Positions 12,062 through 23,700 of a stretch of 64,000 nucleotides of DNA are shown here, piece by piece (position 1 is the stretch's first letter; the number at the start of each line of letters is the position of its first letter). The position numbers were made by a program, and so were the translations under genes. This DNA comes from Agapetus fuscipes. Taxonomy: Eukaryota; Arthropoda; Insecta; Trichoptera; Glossosomatidae. The DNA lies in contig OX637346.1 in assembly GCA_951799405.1 (NCBI GenBank), positions 13,973,215 through 14,037,214 on the forward strand. Reading direction: 5' to 3'. A model generated the notes under the pieces. It was not told the origin of the DNA and did no database searches. It worked only from the letters and a program-made list of their open reading frames with translations.

Positions 12062-15000
12062 AGAGGAAACTCTTCGTAGGTATGCTAAATAAGAAATTGG
12101 GTGAGAACGAGGTGCGCTCGCTGTTCAGCGGCCACGGCTCCATCGAGGAGTGCACGGTGCTGCGCGACACCGCCGGCCAGAGCAAGGGCTGCGCCTTCGT
12201 CACCTTCACCTCCAAGCAGGCCGCCTTCGCCGCCATCAAGGTAAACAAGCAACTGTCACAGTCACACTAAGGATTCCACGACATAGCGGTAAAAGACAAC
12301 CCGTCCATAGACATCTCGGCCACGGACAAATCTGTCGCAAGAGATTTTGGTCACATGAAATTTCGGTCAATGACATTTCGACATTCAAAGAGAATTGATC
12401 ATTTCACATGCAAACCTAATTCTGTCTAATTCCAGATGTTTGTGTAAAAAATCACAAACATTTAGGTCCTCAGACCTCCATCAGGATAATTATAGGTACC
12501 TGATGATGGTTTGAGGACAGAAAACTTTTGTAGCTTTTTACATAACAAATTGTGAAAATATATTATTGTTTGTTAGAGAGCAGGTTTTTTAAGATATTCT
12601 GTGGAACACATATATATGTGACCAAAATGTCGTTGGCCGAAAAGTTGTGTGGACGAAATGTTGTATGGATGAAGTGTCAAGTGACTGATTTGTCTATGGC
12701 CGAGTTGTCTTTGGGCAGGTTGTCGTTGACCGATTCGTCTTTGACCAAAATGTCGTTGGCCGAAGTCGCGTGGACGAAGTGTCGAGTGACCAATTTGTCT
12801 ATGGCCGAGTTGTCTTTGGACGCGTTGTCATTTACCGATATGTCGTGACACGCACACTAAGTCACATCACAGCAGTCACCTGCTATCTGGATTCCAGGAA
12901 AATGGAACAGACTACCATCTGGAGGTTAAAACTCTATGTCTGTGTACATGGAGTACTCAAGATGTACCTTGTTGAAAGTTTTATTTGTGATCCAAGAGGG
13001 ACCTTGAGTTGAGGGGTCACGCACATAAAAATGGCACTTCCTTGTCATGTGTACCTAATTGTAAAAGTAATTAGCTAGATGTGTATGTTAAAGCTCTGTA
13101 CAAGGGAGCTCTCTCAAGAAAAGTAGGTACACTCTAGTACTGATCCTCAATAAAATTGTCACTAAAATAAGAAGCAAGGAACTGTCCATTGGCAAATAAA
13201 ATACAACAACACAGTTGACTATAGACTATAATATGTATAATACTAGAAATTTTATATTCTCATCTCTTTCACAAGAACAAGGATCCATACTAGCAGTTGT
13301 AATTCTATGACTGGCACAGAGCACTAAACAAAAACACCCCTCGACGATAAGGTGTTTTCTGCTTCACACCATGATTGAGTACCTTAAACACCTGAAACAA
13401 ACACTACAAATTATTATTTATTAATTATATTCTCATCCTATCAAACTATCAGAAGTAATGAATATCTATTTATTGAAGTAAAGAGGTTGGGAACAGTTGA
13501 TACTAAGTATATGTTTCTGAAACACATTGCATGGAGGTATTTTATTCACCATTAAATTACATTTATCTCACCCAGTTAACCGAGCTTTCCTTTCACTATT
13601 CCAGTCATTACACCACAGCCAGACGATGGAAGGCTGCTCCGCACCGCTGGTGGTGAAGTTTGCCGACACGCAGAAGGAGAAGGACCAGAAGCGTCTGCAA
13701 CAGATGCACGCCAACCTGTGGAACCTGGCGGGGGTGGGGGGAGGGGGGCTGATGGTGCCCGCGGCCGCCACCACGCCCCCCGCCGCCAACCCCTTCCTGC
13801 CCGCCGAGGCCGCCATCTCCCCCGCCACCTCCCTGCAGCTGTTGCAGCAGCTCCAGGCTGTGGGGCTGCAGCATCAGCTACTGCAAGGTAGGCCACCGCA
13901 GGAACACGCTGACACTCTCTACCCCCACAGCATGCAGCTGCACTACCAACTCCTGCAAGGTGGGTAATGGAATATATAAGGATCCATGTGTGACCCTATT
14001 ACACTTATCTTTTATAACATTTTATAATAATACATTCATCATTCCCTACGTCTGATAGCACTACATTCATTTTTGAATGATTTGATGATATCGCTTCAAT
14101 ATATCAAATGCTCCTAAATTTATAAATGATGTACTTCCTGTTGAAAAAATAACCAGCCATTACAAATATGTACATAAAAGCTTAAATTAACATCCTTGAA
14201 ACATACCTGAATACTTATGAATATTGGCAATGCAATTCAATGTAATAAAAGTGTGTCTTAAAAAAACATCATGTATTTTTTTATTTTCACAACAGTACAG
14301 TTTACATCACAAAAAAGCTCTAACTTTGTATAATTATCCTGCCCGGGATGCACTTAATTATTTGTCAGATTAAATACAATACATTTTCTTTTTTCTGCCT
14401 CAATTGGTCATCTTTTCATAAGTTTTCACAAATGTAAGTAGGTATTTTGTCATTACTAATCAGTTTTCATCCTTAATGTTTCAGGTCTCAGTGGGCAGAC
14501 AGCAGATAGCCTGCTGGCTCCCATGTCCATGCAGAACTTGGTGACCTTGGCAGCCATTGCCCAGCCGCAGATCACGGCCGCGTCACAACCACAGCTCACC
14601 TCCACGCAGCTCAGTGCACCCGCCACATCACTATGTAAGTATGGCCACTTCGTTACACCAACAGTAATAGATACCTAGAAAAAATCCAAGAATTCACAAT
14701 TATTCAAAAAGCATCTAGAACTCTTCAATGAAAGTTCCTCCTTACAAAGATATCAGAGCTATAATAATCAAGTACCTAATCAAAAACGATTGACCATCTC
14801 TCTGTCTAATGGCGTGTAGCTCTACAGTTGAATTTGAGCCATGGCCTCCCGAATCGAGGATACGTCCCTGAATTCAGATAACTGAATATTCACCTATAAA
14901 TCTTTTGAGGTGAGAAGGTGTTCAGGACAAATAATTTTAATCAGTTCCAAATAAATTCAGAGATGATACAAATAAGTAGGTACCTGGAATGTAGGCAAAA

Positions 15001-18000
15001 CAAAAATTGGGAAATGCGTCTCTCTTCACAGATCAAGAAGGGAAATGTGTTTATGATCATTTTGGTTCCCTCAATTTATCAAAATAACACAAAAAATAAA
15101 ACGCAACTAAGCTACACATATAGTGTAACTTCTTGCCGCGTTATCCCCGAAGGGGTCGCATGTGGCGAGTTGAACCTATTTATTTTTACAGGTAAGGGGG
15201 CCGGCCTTACGCCAACCACTTCAGTTGAAGTGGAGGTTTCCCAGCTCCCGAGAGTGCTAGTACTCATTTCTTGTGAAGGCTGAGTAAACCTTGCCGGTAT
15301 TTTATTTTGGTTATTTAATTTATCAAAATAATTTTTGTTTTAATAAAATAATTCAGATAGTATAACCTACAAAAAGTTGGCGCCTACAAAAAAAAACTGT
15401 TCCAAGAAAAAAAACAATGAGTTTCCTTCATTTTTCATCTGATTTAGGTAAGAATCATCCAGATGATATTATAGGATATGATTGATATAATATTCAATTT
15501 TGAAAACCAAAGTCTGATGAGAATACAATTATAAGTAAAAATAGCTCTGTTACGTAATAACTTCATACTTAAACATTATTTATAAAACTTATTCAAGTTA
15601 GATGCTAAAGTTTCCATTTTTCCTTCATTTAGGTCTTCTCGGGAAGACAAACCTGACAGGTAAAACTGACTTTTGTTGCATTGATTGCCTCTGCTTTTAC
15701 ATTTTTACTAATTTGGATATGCATTCCTATTTTACTTGATTTTTTGGTCTCCAAAAAATTTGTTATAATATTTATTACATAAACCATTTCATTATTACTT
15801 ATTATACTGTAAAAAAAACCTCCTTTATCATATGTATTTTCACATTATTTGTTTGTGGTAAACAATATCCCTAATTACGTTGGTAAATAAAAGCTTTTCT
15901 TTGTTTTATTTATTACATTTTGTGTTTCCTTTTTCTTTAACATAGTACAGGGTTCACAAAATGTTCATTATCATTTTTTACATGTACATTATACCATGTA
16001 GTGATTAATTGTAAATCATATTTTGCCAATAACAAGCTGTTTCTGTTTGAATCTACGTTTTAATATTGTATTTTTTATTTGTATTTTTACTGAACTTGGA
16101 TAACCAGGAGAAATACCATATTACATTCTGCACATACAATACCTACTTGTAAATAATACATTTTATTGTTATTGGAATGCCTTTTACGTTAAGTACCTAA
16201 ACAATATTTTGAGTATTTTCCTGCTCCCTTTTTTGTAAAATTCAGCCATAGTTTTTTTCTGGAAATCAATGCATAAATATCAAATATATCTACTTACATA
16301 CTTAAGTAAAAAGTTAGAAGAAAAACTAAAGTATTTACTCTACATTATCTTAACTGCATCCCCTTTTAGAAATGCTTATTTATTTCCTAGGCAAAACGTT
16401 TTAGTAAGTTTGACATACTTTATTTAGTAATTATGTAGGTAAGTATCATCATTAGAATTGTTGTAGCCTGGTTTAATCATTTTTTTAATCAGTATGTAGG
16501 ATGATACACAAGACGTTGGTGTTATGGCCGAGGGAGACAGGTGGCTGATCTTTCTAGCATATTTGGAAAATAATAAAGCTGGTTCGATCCCCGCCTGGGT
16601 TCATTGACCATAACTTTGACTTTGGTTCAACAGATGTCATTGGGTAATTAATTATTAATAATTCATTAAAATATACAATAATGAATTATTAATTGATGAT
16701 ATTTATTCCTGTTTCTGGTCAAGCAGAATAGTTTAGTGAATTGCATTCCTCTTCACAAATCTATTTTAAAAAAAACATGTGCATAGGCATTGAGTTTTAA
16801 AAACCATTCATTGTAATGTGATTTTATTATGACACACAAATCATATAGGATCAAAAGTGGCAATCTATTTTTTTTCAATAAGATAATTGTATGAAAATAC
16901 AAAGAAAGCCATTGTCAAATGTTTTCATATATTTATTTTATTTGTTAAAAAATCCAGTTTGCCCTTAGCTATACAATTCATATTCCTCACAAAGGAAACA
17001 GGTAATATAGTCGTCGCATTGATACCAACATCATTTTTAAATATTTTGTTATACCTAACAGTGGAATATTGCAGTATTAAATTTGCTGTAGAAATGAATT
17101 GAACTTTTGAGTTCATTCCCATATTTGATTAGCTGTCTCATGTTCCAGGGTCCACGGCTGACTCTCTGAGCTCCGCCTATGCGGCCCAGTTTGGAGGCAG
17201 CACATTTGCAGCTTCTCCGCTGGGCACGGCGCTCGGGACAGCGGCTGCTGCAGCAGCAGGGAAGCAGATAGAAGGTGATCTCACATGCAATACTTGAATT
17301 ACTTATTAAATGGACTCGGCATAATTTTTAACTAAAAAAAAAATTTGGCAGGCAAATATCACACTTGGATGCAACTTCGGTTCTTAGCAACTTATAATAA
17401 AACATTTGTTTGCCTCTTCCCTTGCAAGCCGGCCGTATGCCTTCACAATTTTATCTATGTCAATTCATGTGTGGAGTCCATTCATTTAAGAAATATAAAG
17501 AAGACAATACATGAATCATGATTCAAGTAGAAGTAAAAATAAAAATTACAAATTCAATGGAAATAAGTTATTCATATTAAAGTAGAAATACAATACCTAC
17601 AATACCTTTTATTTACTAGCAAATCTATGGCTCACCCACACCCCATACAATAATTTATCAGTAGAAAAAAAATGATGCATGGATTATCTAAAGATAAAAA
17701 TATTTGTGAATAACACATTTAGAAATCATCTTTAATTTACTGGCCTTTTTTCATCAAGAGCACCTGCATAATAAGGTCATATACTCACGTTCGATGACCG
17801 TTTTTCTTTATATTAATATTTTTTTGTTTCATATTTTTCTTCCCTATATTTCTTTAGTGCTCTTGAAGAGAAAAGGTCACGTCACTTAGTAACCATTACT
17901 TATACTAGAAGAATCTTTCAAAGAATATGTTATTGTTCAAGCTAACGGTTTCTCAGGCCCGGAGGGTGGCAACCTGTTCATCTACCACTTGCCGCAGGAG

Positions 18001-18228
18001 TTCAACGACAACGACCTCGCGTCCACGTTTGTGCCATTCGGTCACGTGATCTCAGCCAAGGTGTTCATAGACAAACAGACCAACCTGTCCAAGTGCTTCG
18101 GCTTTGTGTCATATGACAATGCTGCGTCCGCCCAGGCGGCCATTCAAGCCATGAACGGTTTCCAAATAGGAACTAAGAGACTGAAAGTGCAACTCAAGCG
18201 ATCCAAAGAAGCATCACGGCCTTATTAG
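12062..18228 (+). CDS. CELF/Bruno-like RNA-binding protein, 3' part (six exons)
   Basis: Exons 12062-12240, 13605-13887, 14485-14634, 15633-15659, 17149-17274 and 17957-18228 join in phase (2/0/1/1/1/1) and give 344 residues to a TAG stop. Exon 1 and the start of exon 2 form RRM2, with RNP2 KLFVGML, RNP1 KGCAFVTF and the closing strand LVVKFADT. Then comes a low-complexity Gly/Ala/Gln/Pro linker, and exon 6 carries RRM3 (RNP2 LFIYHL, RNP1 KCFGFVSY), ending in ASRPY. CELF/Bruno proteins bind UGU- or GU-rich RNA and control splicing, translation and decay. The phrase [20 protein letters not shown] resembles the Bru-2/Bru-3 branch rather than aret, but the paralog is not certain. RRM1 and the start codon are missing: the first exon opens in mid-codon, so upstream exons lie left of the window or in the unread 12 kb. 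Family confidence is high; the linker exons are less certain. Confidence 0.9.
12272..12852. mobile_element. Mutator-like MITE with 9-bp target duplication
   Basis: The 581-bp element is flanked by the direct repeat CACACTAAG (12263-12271, 12853-12861). Its ends are inverted copies: CACGACATAGCGGTAAA on the left matches, with one change, the reverse complement of the right end. Inside, units such as TGTCGTTGGCCGAA and GTTGTCTTTGGACG repeat with a loose spacing of about 15 bases. A 9-bp duplication and long TIRs suit the Mutator superfamily. It begins 31 bp after the splice donor at 12240. Confidence 0.75.
13605..13959 (+). CDS. Alternative long form of the second CELF exon
   Basis: The exon can end at 13887 (CAAG|GTAGGC) or run on to 13959 (CAAG|GTGGGT). 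Both donors follow the same CTGCAAG string, and they are 72 nt apart with no stop between them. The longer form would add 24 residues to the linker in the same phase. Confidence 0.4.
15105..15300 (-). mobile_element. tRNA-derived SINE family B, 5'-truncated
   Basis: The minus strand matches the body of the element at 24742-25010: GGTTTACTCAGCCTTCACAAG through CCCCTTCGGGGATAACGC to TAGTTGCGTTTT. The tRNA-like head is missing. Confidence 0.7.
15633..15659 (+). CDS. 27-nt microexon of the CELF gene
   Basis: A pyrimidine-rich tract (TTTCCATTTTTCCTTCATTTAG) precedes 27 bases that end at a GTAAAA donor. The exon has length 3n, enters and leaves in phase 1, and adds [13 protein letters not shown] sequence to the linker. 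Skipping it would also keep the frame, so it could be alternative. No homology supports it; only the splice signals and phase do. Confidence 0.5.
16505..16785 (+). mobile_element. SINE family C with Leu/Ser-tRNA-like head
   Basis: ATGGCCGAGGGAGACAGG resembles the A-box side of tRNA-Leu/Ser, and GGTTCGATCCCC is a B box. Downstream it shares GGTTCAACAGATGT and CTCTTCACAAATCTATTT with copies at 19890 and 31440. Confidence 0.55.
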
Positions 18229-19400
18229 CATTGACTCATTCCTAGTGATACAATATTGTGTTTGTCTCTGGACCGTGCACGCGGCAGCTCTTGTACGCAT
18301 ATGCTGTAGGTACCTTGTACACTGTTACCTGTGAGCCGTTGCCTGTACCTTCTACACTGTACACTGTAATCTGTACACTGTACCTTTTACACCATATGCT
18401 GTAACCTGTAGGTACACTTCTACACAATGTGCTGTAGGTACTTTGTGCATTGTGTGCTACATAAAATTAAGTACAACCTGTATTTGTTTCACTGTGTGTT
18501 GTACCTTGTACACTGTAACCTGTACCTTTTGCACTGTATACCGTACGCTGTAACCTGTACCTTTTACACTGTATACCGTATACTGTACCCTGTACAATGT
18601 ACCATGTGGAGGAAAGTAAGCCTGCCGCTCTCACTCAACTTACCTTACTGTAAATGTAATGTTTGCGAGTAGTGCACTCTCAACGACCACTGTATAATAT
18701 AGCTACTAAACTTTATGGAAAAGTGAATCAAACTTAAATAATATTATTATTTCCAAAGATTTGTTCCGTTGCTAGTTCGTTTACTTTCCAAATAAATATT
18801 TTATGTATTTTTGTGCATAACTATCACTTAGAACAATTTCTTTATCCACTTTGTTACTATAATATGTTAATCATTTATTATAATATCTTCCTACTGTACC
18901 AGTGTTTTTATTTTTCAATAGTTGTTAGAATGTAAAACTATTTTGTAGCTTTTTTACTTTCTCTGGCAAATGTTCAATCCTGTTTTGCTGTAACAATGAA
19001 GACTTGGGAATTGTGAATGGGCCAGGTGAAGTGATAATTACATATTAGAGTATAAAGCGAGGAGGCGTCAGCCACCTGCTAGTCTCCCAAGCCTATATGG
19101 GACTTGAGTACTTAATTAAGGGATAACCATACATACTAGGACGTACACTGTACAGCACTCCGGGATCCTCTGACCTGTCCACCGTTAGCCATAGTAGGTG
19201 GAGCCAAACATACCAAAGCTTGTGACAGCTGTCAAACCTCATGCCCCATGTGGACCACCTTACGCATACTGAATATCTAATATCAGGAGCACTTTGGTAT
19301 TGCTCTGACTTAATGTAGATAATGTCGACATCTTATCAGAACAATTTTATACACACCCACTTTTGTTATTGTAAATGTAAATAAATGTCGAAAGTTACAT
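18229..19400 (+). other. 3' UTR of the CELF gene
   Basis: AT-rich sequence without a reading frame follows the stop. AATAAA signals occur near 18791 and at 19380-19385, so the UTR may be about 1.1 kb. It contains the TGTAC-rich repeat listed separately. Confidence 0.5.
18296..18606 (+). repeat. Degenerate TGTAC-rich tandem repeat in the CELF 3' UTR
   Basis: About 300 bases are built from diverged copies of CTGTACCTTTTACACTGTA and related strings (TGTACACTGTAACC, ACTGTATACCGTA). Units differ in length, so it is an old or imperfect array. On the transcript it is rich in UGUA and UGU. Confidence 0.75.
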
Positions 19401-19889
19401 CACACTCTTTTATTTGTTTAAATTACCTCTCCGCTCTTTTCCCATACTCAATTCATTTAATAATTCTTCAAAATAAATATAAGTAGGTATGTAAGTACAG
19501 AATTTATAAAAGTTACTGAAATATTGTAAAAAAGTACAAAACACAATGTTGACATACAATTGGTACAAATATGTGAGCAGAAGAGAAAAAGACCTTCATC
19601 GACCACAAAAGTTGCAGTTGAAGATGGGAAGAGAGGATCAGATCCATTTCCTTCACATGGTGTCTATAGTTGGAAACAACCAGGAAGTTGCTACAAAAAG
19701 ACAGTCAGCTGAATAAGGATTGTAAGGCAAAAAATTACAAAAGCCAAATAATGAGAATGTGCCATAATCATGACAAAGACTACAAGTAAGTACCTATCCA
19801 TAAAAACAGTTGAATCAGAAAAAAAATGCAGAAATTAGGTAAAAGAAAGGTAGACTTAACAAGATGAGGAAGTCATTCAAATCGCAATG

Positions 19890-20115
19890 GTTTTTTTTTA
19901 ATGCGAAGAGGAATGTAATCCACATGCATATTTTTGCCTAGCCAAAAACAGGTTTACTTACTTTTAAAATTATCAATAAACCAGGGTCAAAGATATTGTC
20001 AATAGGGCATCATGGGACTCAAACAGACGCTGTTTGAAAAGTGCCAATTTGATTACCACTGCCTTGTCCTTTATTAGACCATAGTGTCGACAAAGCGTAG
20101 TACCACACTTATAAA
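19890..20115 (-). mobile_element. SINE family C, degraded copy
   Basis: On the minus strand, ACCCTGGTTTATTGATA and ACATTCCTCTTCGCATTAAA align with the body and end of the family C copy at 16505. The tRNA-like head is decayed. Confidence 0.45.
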
Positions 20116-20650
20116 ATACATCATCTGCATGCAGGTGGGCCCATTTTTGTAGGTGTTTCCTTCATCCAGTGACTTCAAAGTGACATCAAATCTGTTGAGG
20201 GTGCGCTATACTATTGTAGGTGCAGAAGTTAACTGGTCATACAAATGAATGAAAACAATACCATATTCTGACAGTTCAATTATTGTCTTTCAGATTGAGG
20301 CTATTAAATTGTAACAGAATTACACAATAACAAAAGTGGTGCATAGAATACAGTACATTAAAATATAGGTACAGTAGAAGGTGGGTAAGTAATCAAGCTG
20401 TGTGTGATGGTGTATGAAACTGTGACAAAGAAACTCCAGACTACATCCGAGAGCTCATCCCACAAGTAAGTCAGCACAAGAGGACTGACGGCAAGATCTT
20501 CAAAAACCAGCTACAACCGGCTTTAAATCCTGACGAGAAGCTACAACACTACTTGAGGAGTACGCCTTTTCACCTCTTCCCACATGCACAACCGGCGCCT
20601 TTGAAATGACCAATGGTCATGAAAAGGGACCATATAAATAAGCATGTTAT

Positions 20651-20656
20651 TTTATT
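20651..20656 (-). terminator. ERLEC1 polyadenylation signal
   Basis: AATAAA on the minus strand lies 116 nt past the ERLEC1 stop codon. The gene ends tail to tail with the CELF gene. Confidence 0.5.
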
Positions 20657-20771
20657 ATTATAAGTCGGAAATAAAGTTAAACAAAATATGTAACAATTGA
20701 AAATACAGATTAAATTTGGAATTCATTTTAATAAATAAAATTAACTAAAATAATAACATCACAATAACAAA

Positions 20772-23700
20772 TTAATCATTTCCTCCACCAACAATGTTTT
20801 CAATAATTTCCTCCTGATCATCTCCAAAAGCTGGTGCTGAGGATACCGGAGTTTCTTCAAGCAGGGATTCTTCCTCATCATTATTAGATGAAGAAGAAAA
20901 TGGTGAAACTATGAGGCCATCGTCATCAGCCAAATGTAAAATGTCACAAATCAACGGCGACTCCACACCAAATATGTACTGGCAAGTCTTAGGTTCCAGT
21001 AAATACAGAGACACTTGGCCAGGACTGGAGGAATTTTCCAAGCATTTCAATTTGACCTCAGTCTGTCTTGGTTTGCCAGTTTTATCACAAATACTTCCTT
21101 GTGAATAAAAGTGAGATATTTGAATCCTTTGCTGACCTAGAATCAAGAAAAAAAAATCATTATAAATATTTACATAATGAATGACAAAGAACTGCCAAAC
21201 ATTTTTTAAATAGATTGCAATTTAGATATACATCTTCTTTTGTTGCCACCTCAAGTCCTTATAATGTCAGTGAATGCCTTTCCATTTATCATTATTTCAA
21301 TCATTTTGTGTAACTTATAGGTTGGTATGCGGCTGACCACCCATGCTGTAGAAAATGGTTCACTTTGCCAATGTCACCTCTGTTTCAGGGAAGGTCGGCA
21401 AGAGTTGCAGGGTGTATGTTCATTTGAGATTTGGGATTTTATGTTGTAGGTTCACATGCGGTATGTGCAAGCGCAAACTTATATGTGTCTGCTTGTGAGA
21501 ATGCATGTAATGTAAATCCCCAATGTTACATATCTTTGCAACTTAGATTAGATTGTGCATCCTCGAATACATATTCAGTGGCAGATGTTTTTGATGTTCC
21601 TCATTTAAAATTATTTATTATGTATTTTCAACATCAGTTCTTCTTTCTATCTTCTCTTTTAATTAAATAAATTCATTTAAAAGGTTTATACAGCAAAATA
21701 ATAAAAGATCTTACATATGAATCACGTAAAAAAAAGACGGAAATCTATTATTATTTTCTCAAAATGAGATAAATATATGAAAACACACATCATTTCCTTA
21801 TTTACTTACTTTGAAAAAATACTGTTTTTCCATCTTTGATTCTATACAACTCATGTACCTAATCATGGATGAAACATGTTATTTTATGCGTTAAAGCCGT
21901 TACATTGAGTTACAGCTTTGCTGTAGGTACATAAAATTGTTCAAAGATACCATTTGGCAAATATAAATACTAATGAGCTACCTTTTGGCTTAGGTCTTTT
22001 ATGAGGGTTTTGCGCGATCCATTCCAGATGATCTATTTCATTGAAGCGTCCGAGAAGAACAGACTGTCGCGCTCCACTCCTGTCCACGTGATATTGTATG
22101 ACAGACTTTCCATAACAAAACTCATACTTCCACCATCCTGTGCCCTAAAAAATCAAAACATTTTCACAGAGGTTTTATACAACAAACCTTTTTAGATAAA
22201 GGTAACCAATTTTGAGCACTCTCAAATAGAAATGCGTAACAAAAAAAAAACAGGGAAATCAATGTTGATAAAAAGCATCCTTATGTGTCACTTCAACATC
22301 AAGTACTGTTGAATGAAGATGCGTCTTCAGTCTTTCTGTAAATTGTTAGCACTGTTCTGAATCTTATGAGATGCGATGTTCAACATCCCCCCACTGCAAT
22401 TTTCTGTCTCCAAATCCTGTGTCAATTTTTCTTCCTAGCTCATCCAGCAATATTTTGAGCATCTGCTGAGCTCAGAGAAAGTATTTTATTGCTCAACAAG
22501 TTTTTTTGACACTCCCATGAAATTTTATCCATCATATTAACAACAGGTACATTGTTTTCAAAAAACAGCCAAACAAATAATGAAATATCAGAGACAATGA
22601 AAGAATGAATGGTGATAGACTGAAAAAGTATATATACAGAGGAATTGTGAAAGAAGTATGTAAGGATAGAAAGAAATGGCGGTTGATCTGTGATGTTGGC
22701 GGCTGGGGTTTGTTAAAGTAAAATTGGTTTTGTGATTTAGTTTTTTATGTCAATGTATATATTGTTATTTTATTGATTTTAAAAATGTAATTTGTCATGT
22801 ATGTTCCTTGACTTATAGGTTGTTATGCGGCTGACCACCCATACTGTAAAAAAATTGGTTCACTTTGCCAATGTCACCCCTGTTTCAGGGAAGGACGGCA
22901 AGAGTTGCAAGGCTTATGTTCATTTGAGATTGGGTTTTTATATTGTAGGTCCACATGCGGCATGTGTTAGCGCGAAATTATACATATCTGCTTGTGGGAA
23001 TGCATTTAATATAAATCTTAAATGATATATATCTTTGCAGCTTAGATTAGATTAGATTAGATTAGAATTGTGAAAGGAAAAAGAAATAAGGGACGACCGA
23101 GAAAAGTATGGAGTGATCAGATTGAGGAGATTGTGAAATAATGGGATATACAAAGTGAGCGTAAAAGAAGAAAATGAATGAAAAGGGTGATGGATATGAA
23201 CGAATTAAAGGAGGTATGTAAGGATAGGAAGAAATAGAGGCAGCTCTGCAGAGGCTCTGGCCACCCCTAGCCGAATGGCGACAGAGTTACAGTATGATAT
23301 TACAAATACATAATACCAAAAATAAACACATTTTCTCAAAACATGAAAAAATCATGTCAATATTTTACCTGTAAATTGCGGTTTTTAAAATACAAGTCAA
23401 TCCAAAAAAAACAAATAATCTTTTATCACTACTTACACCGCTGAGACAATTTTCTCCTTCCAGGAAAGCCCTGACAAACGTAGTATCTTCTGCCGGAGGG
23501 GGAGGATCCGAGGACAAAACATACTTAGAATCCGTCGGGCTATTTTTCTTCAATGGAGAATCTATCTCCAGAGGGTGCAGCTCAAACTTGATCTTAGACT
23601 CTCCATCCTGAAAGGAAGAAGCAAATTATAATAGATAAAAGTAGAAAACTAATCAAACGCCCCACCTTCAATTTGAAAATTTCAAAACTCAATAATCAGC

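Noticed and set aside
12552..12848. Open frame with a repetitive MSLAE/LSLTD protein
   Set aside because: It is a translation of the periodic words of the Mutator-like MITE; no start context, domain or splice support.
13568..13896. Three overlapping minus-strand open frames in GC-rich DNA
   Set aside because: Shadows of the CELF exon on the plus strand.
18242..18672. Open frames in both strands after the CELF stop
   Set aside because: Products of the degenerate TGTAC-rich repeat.
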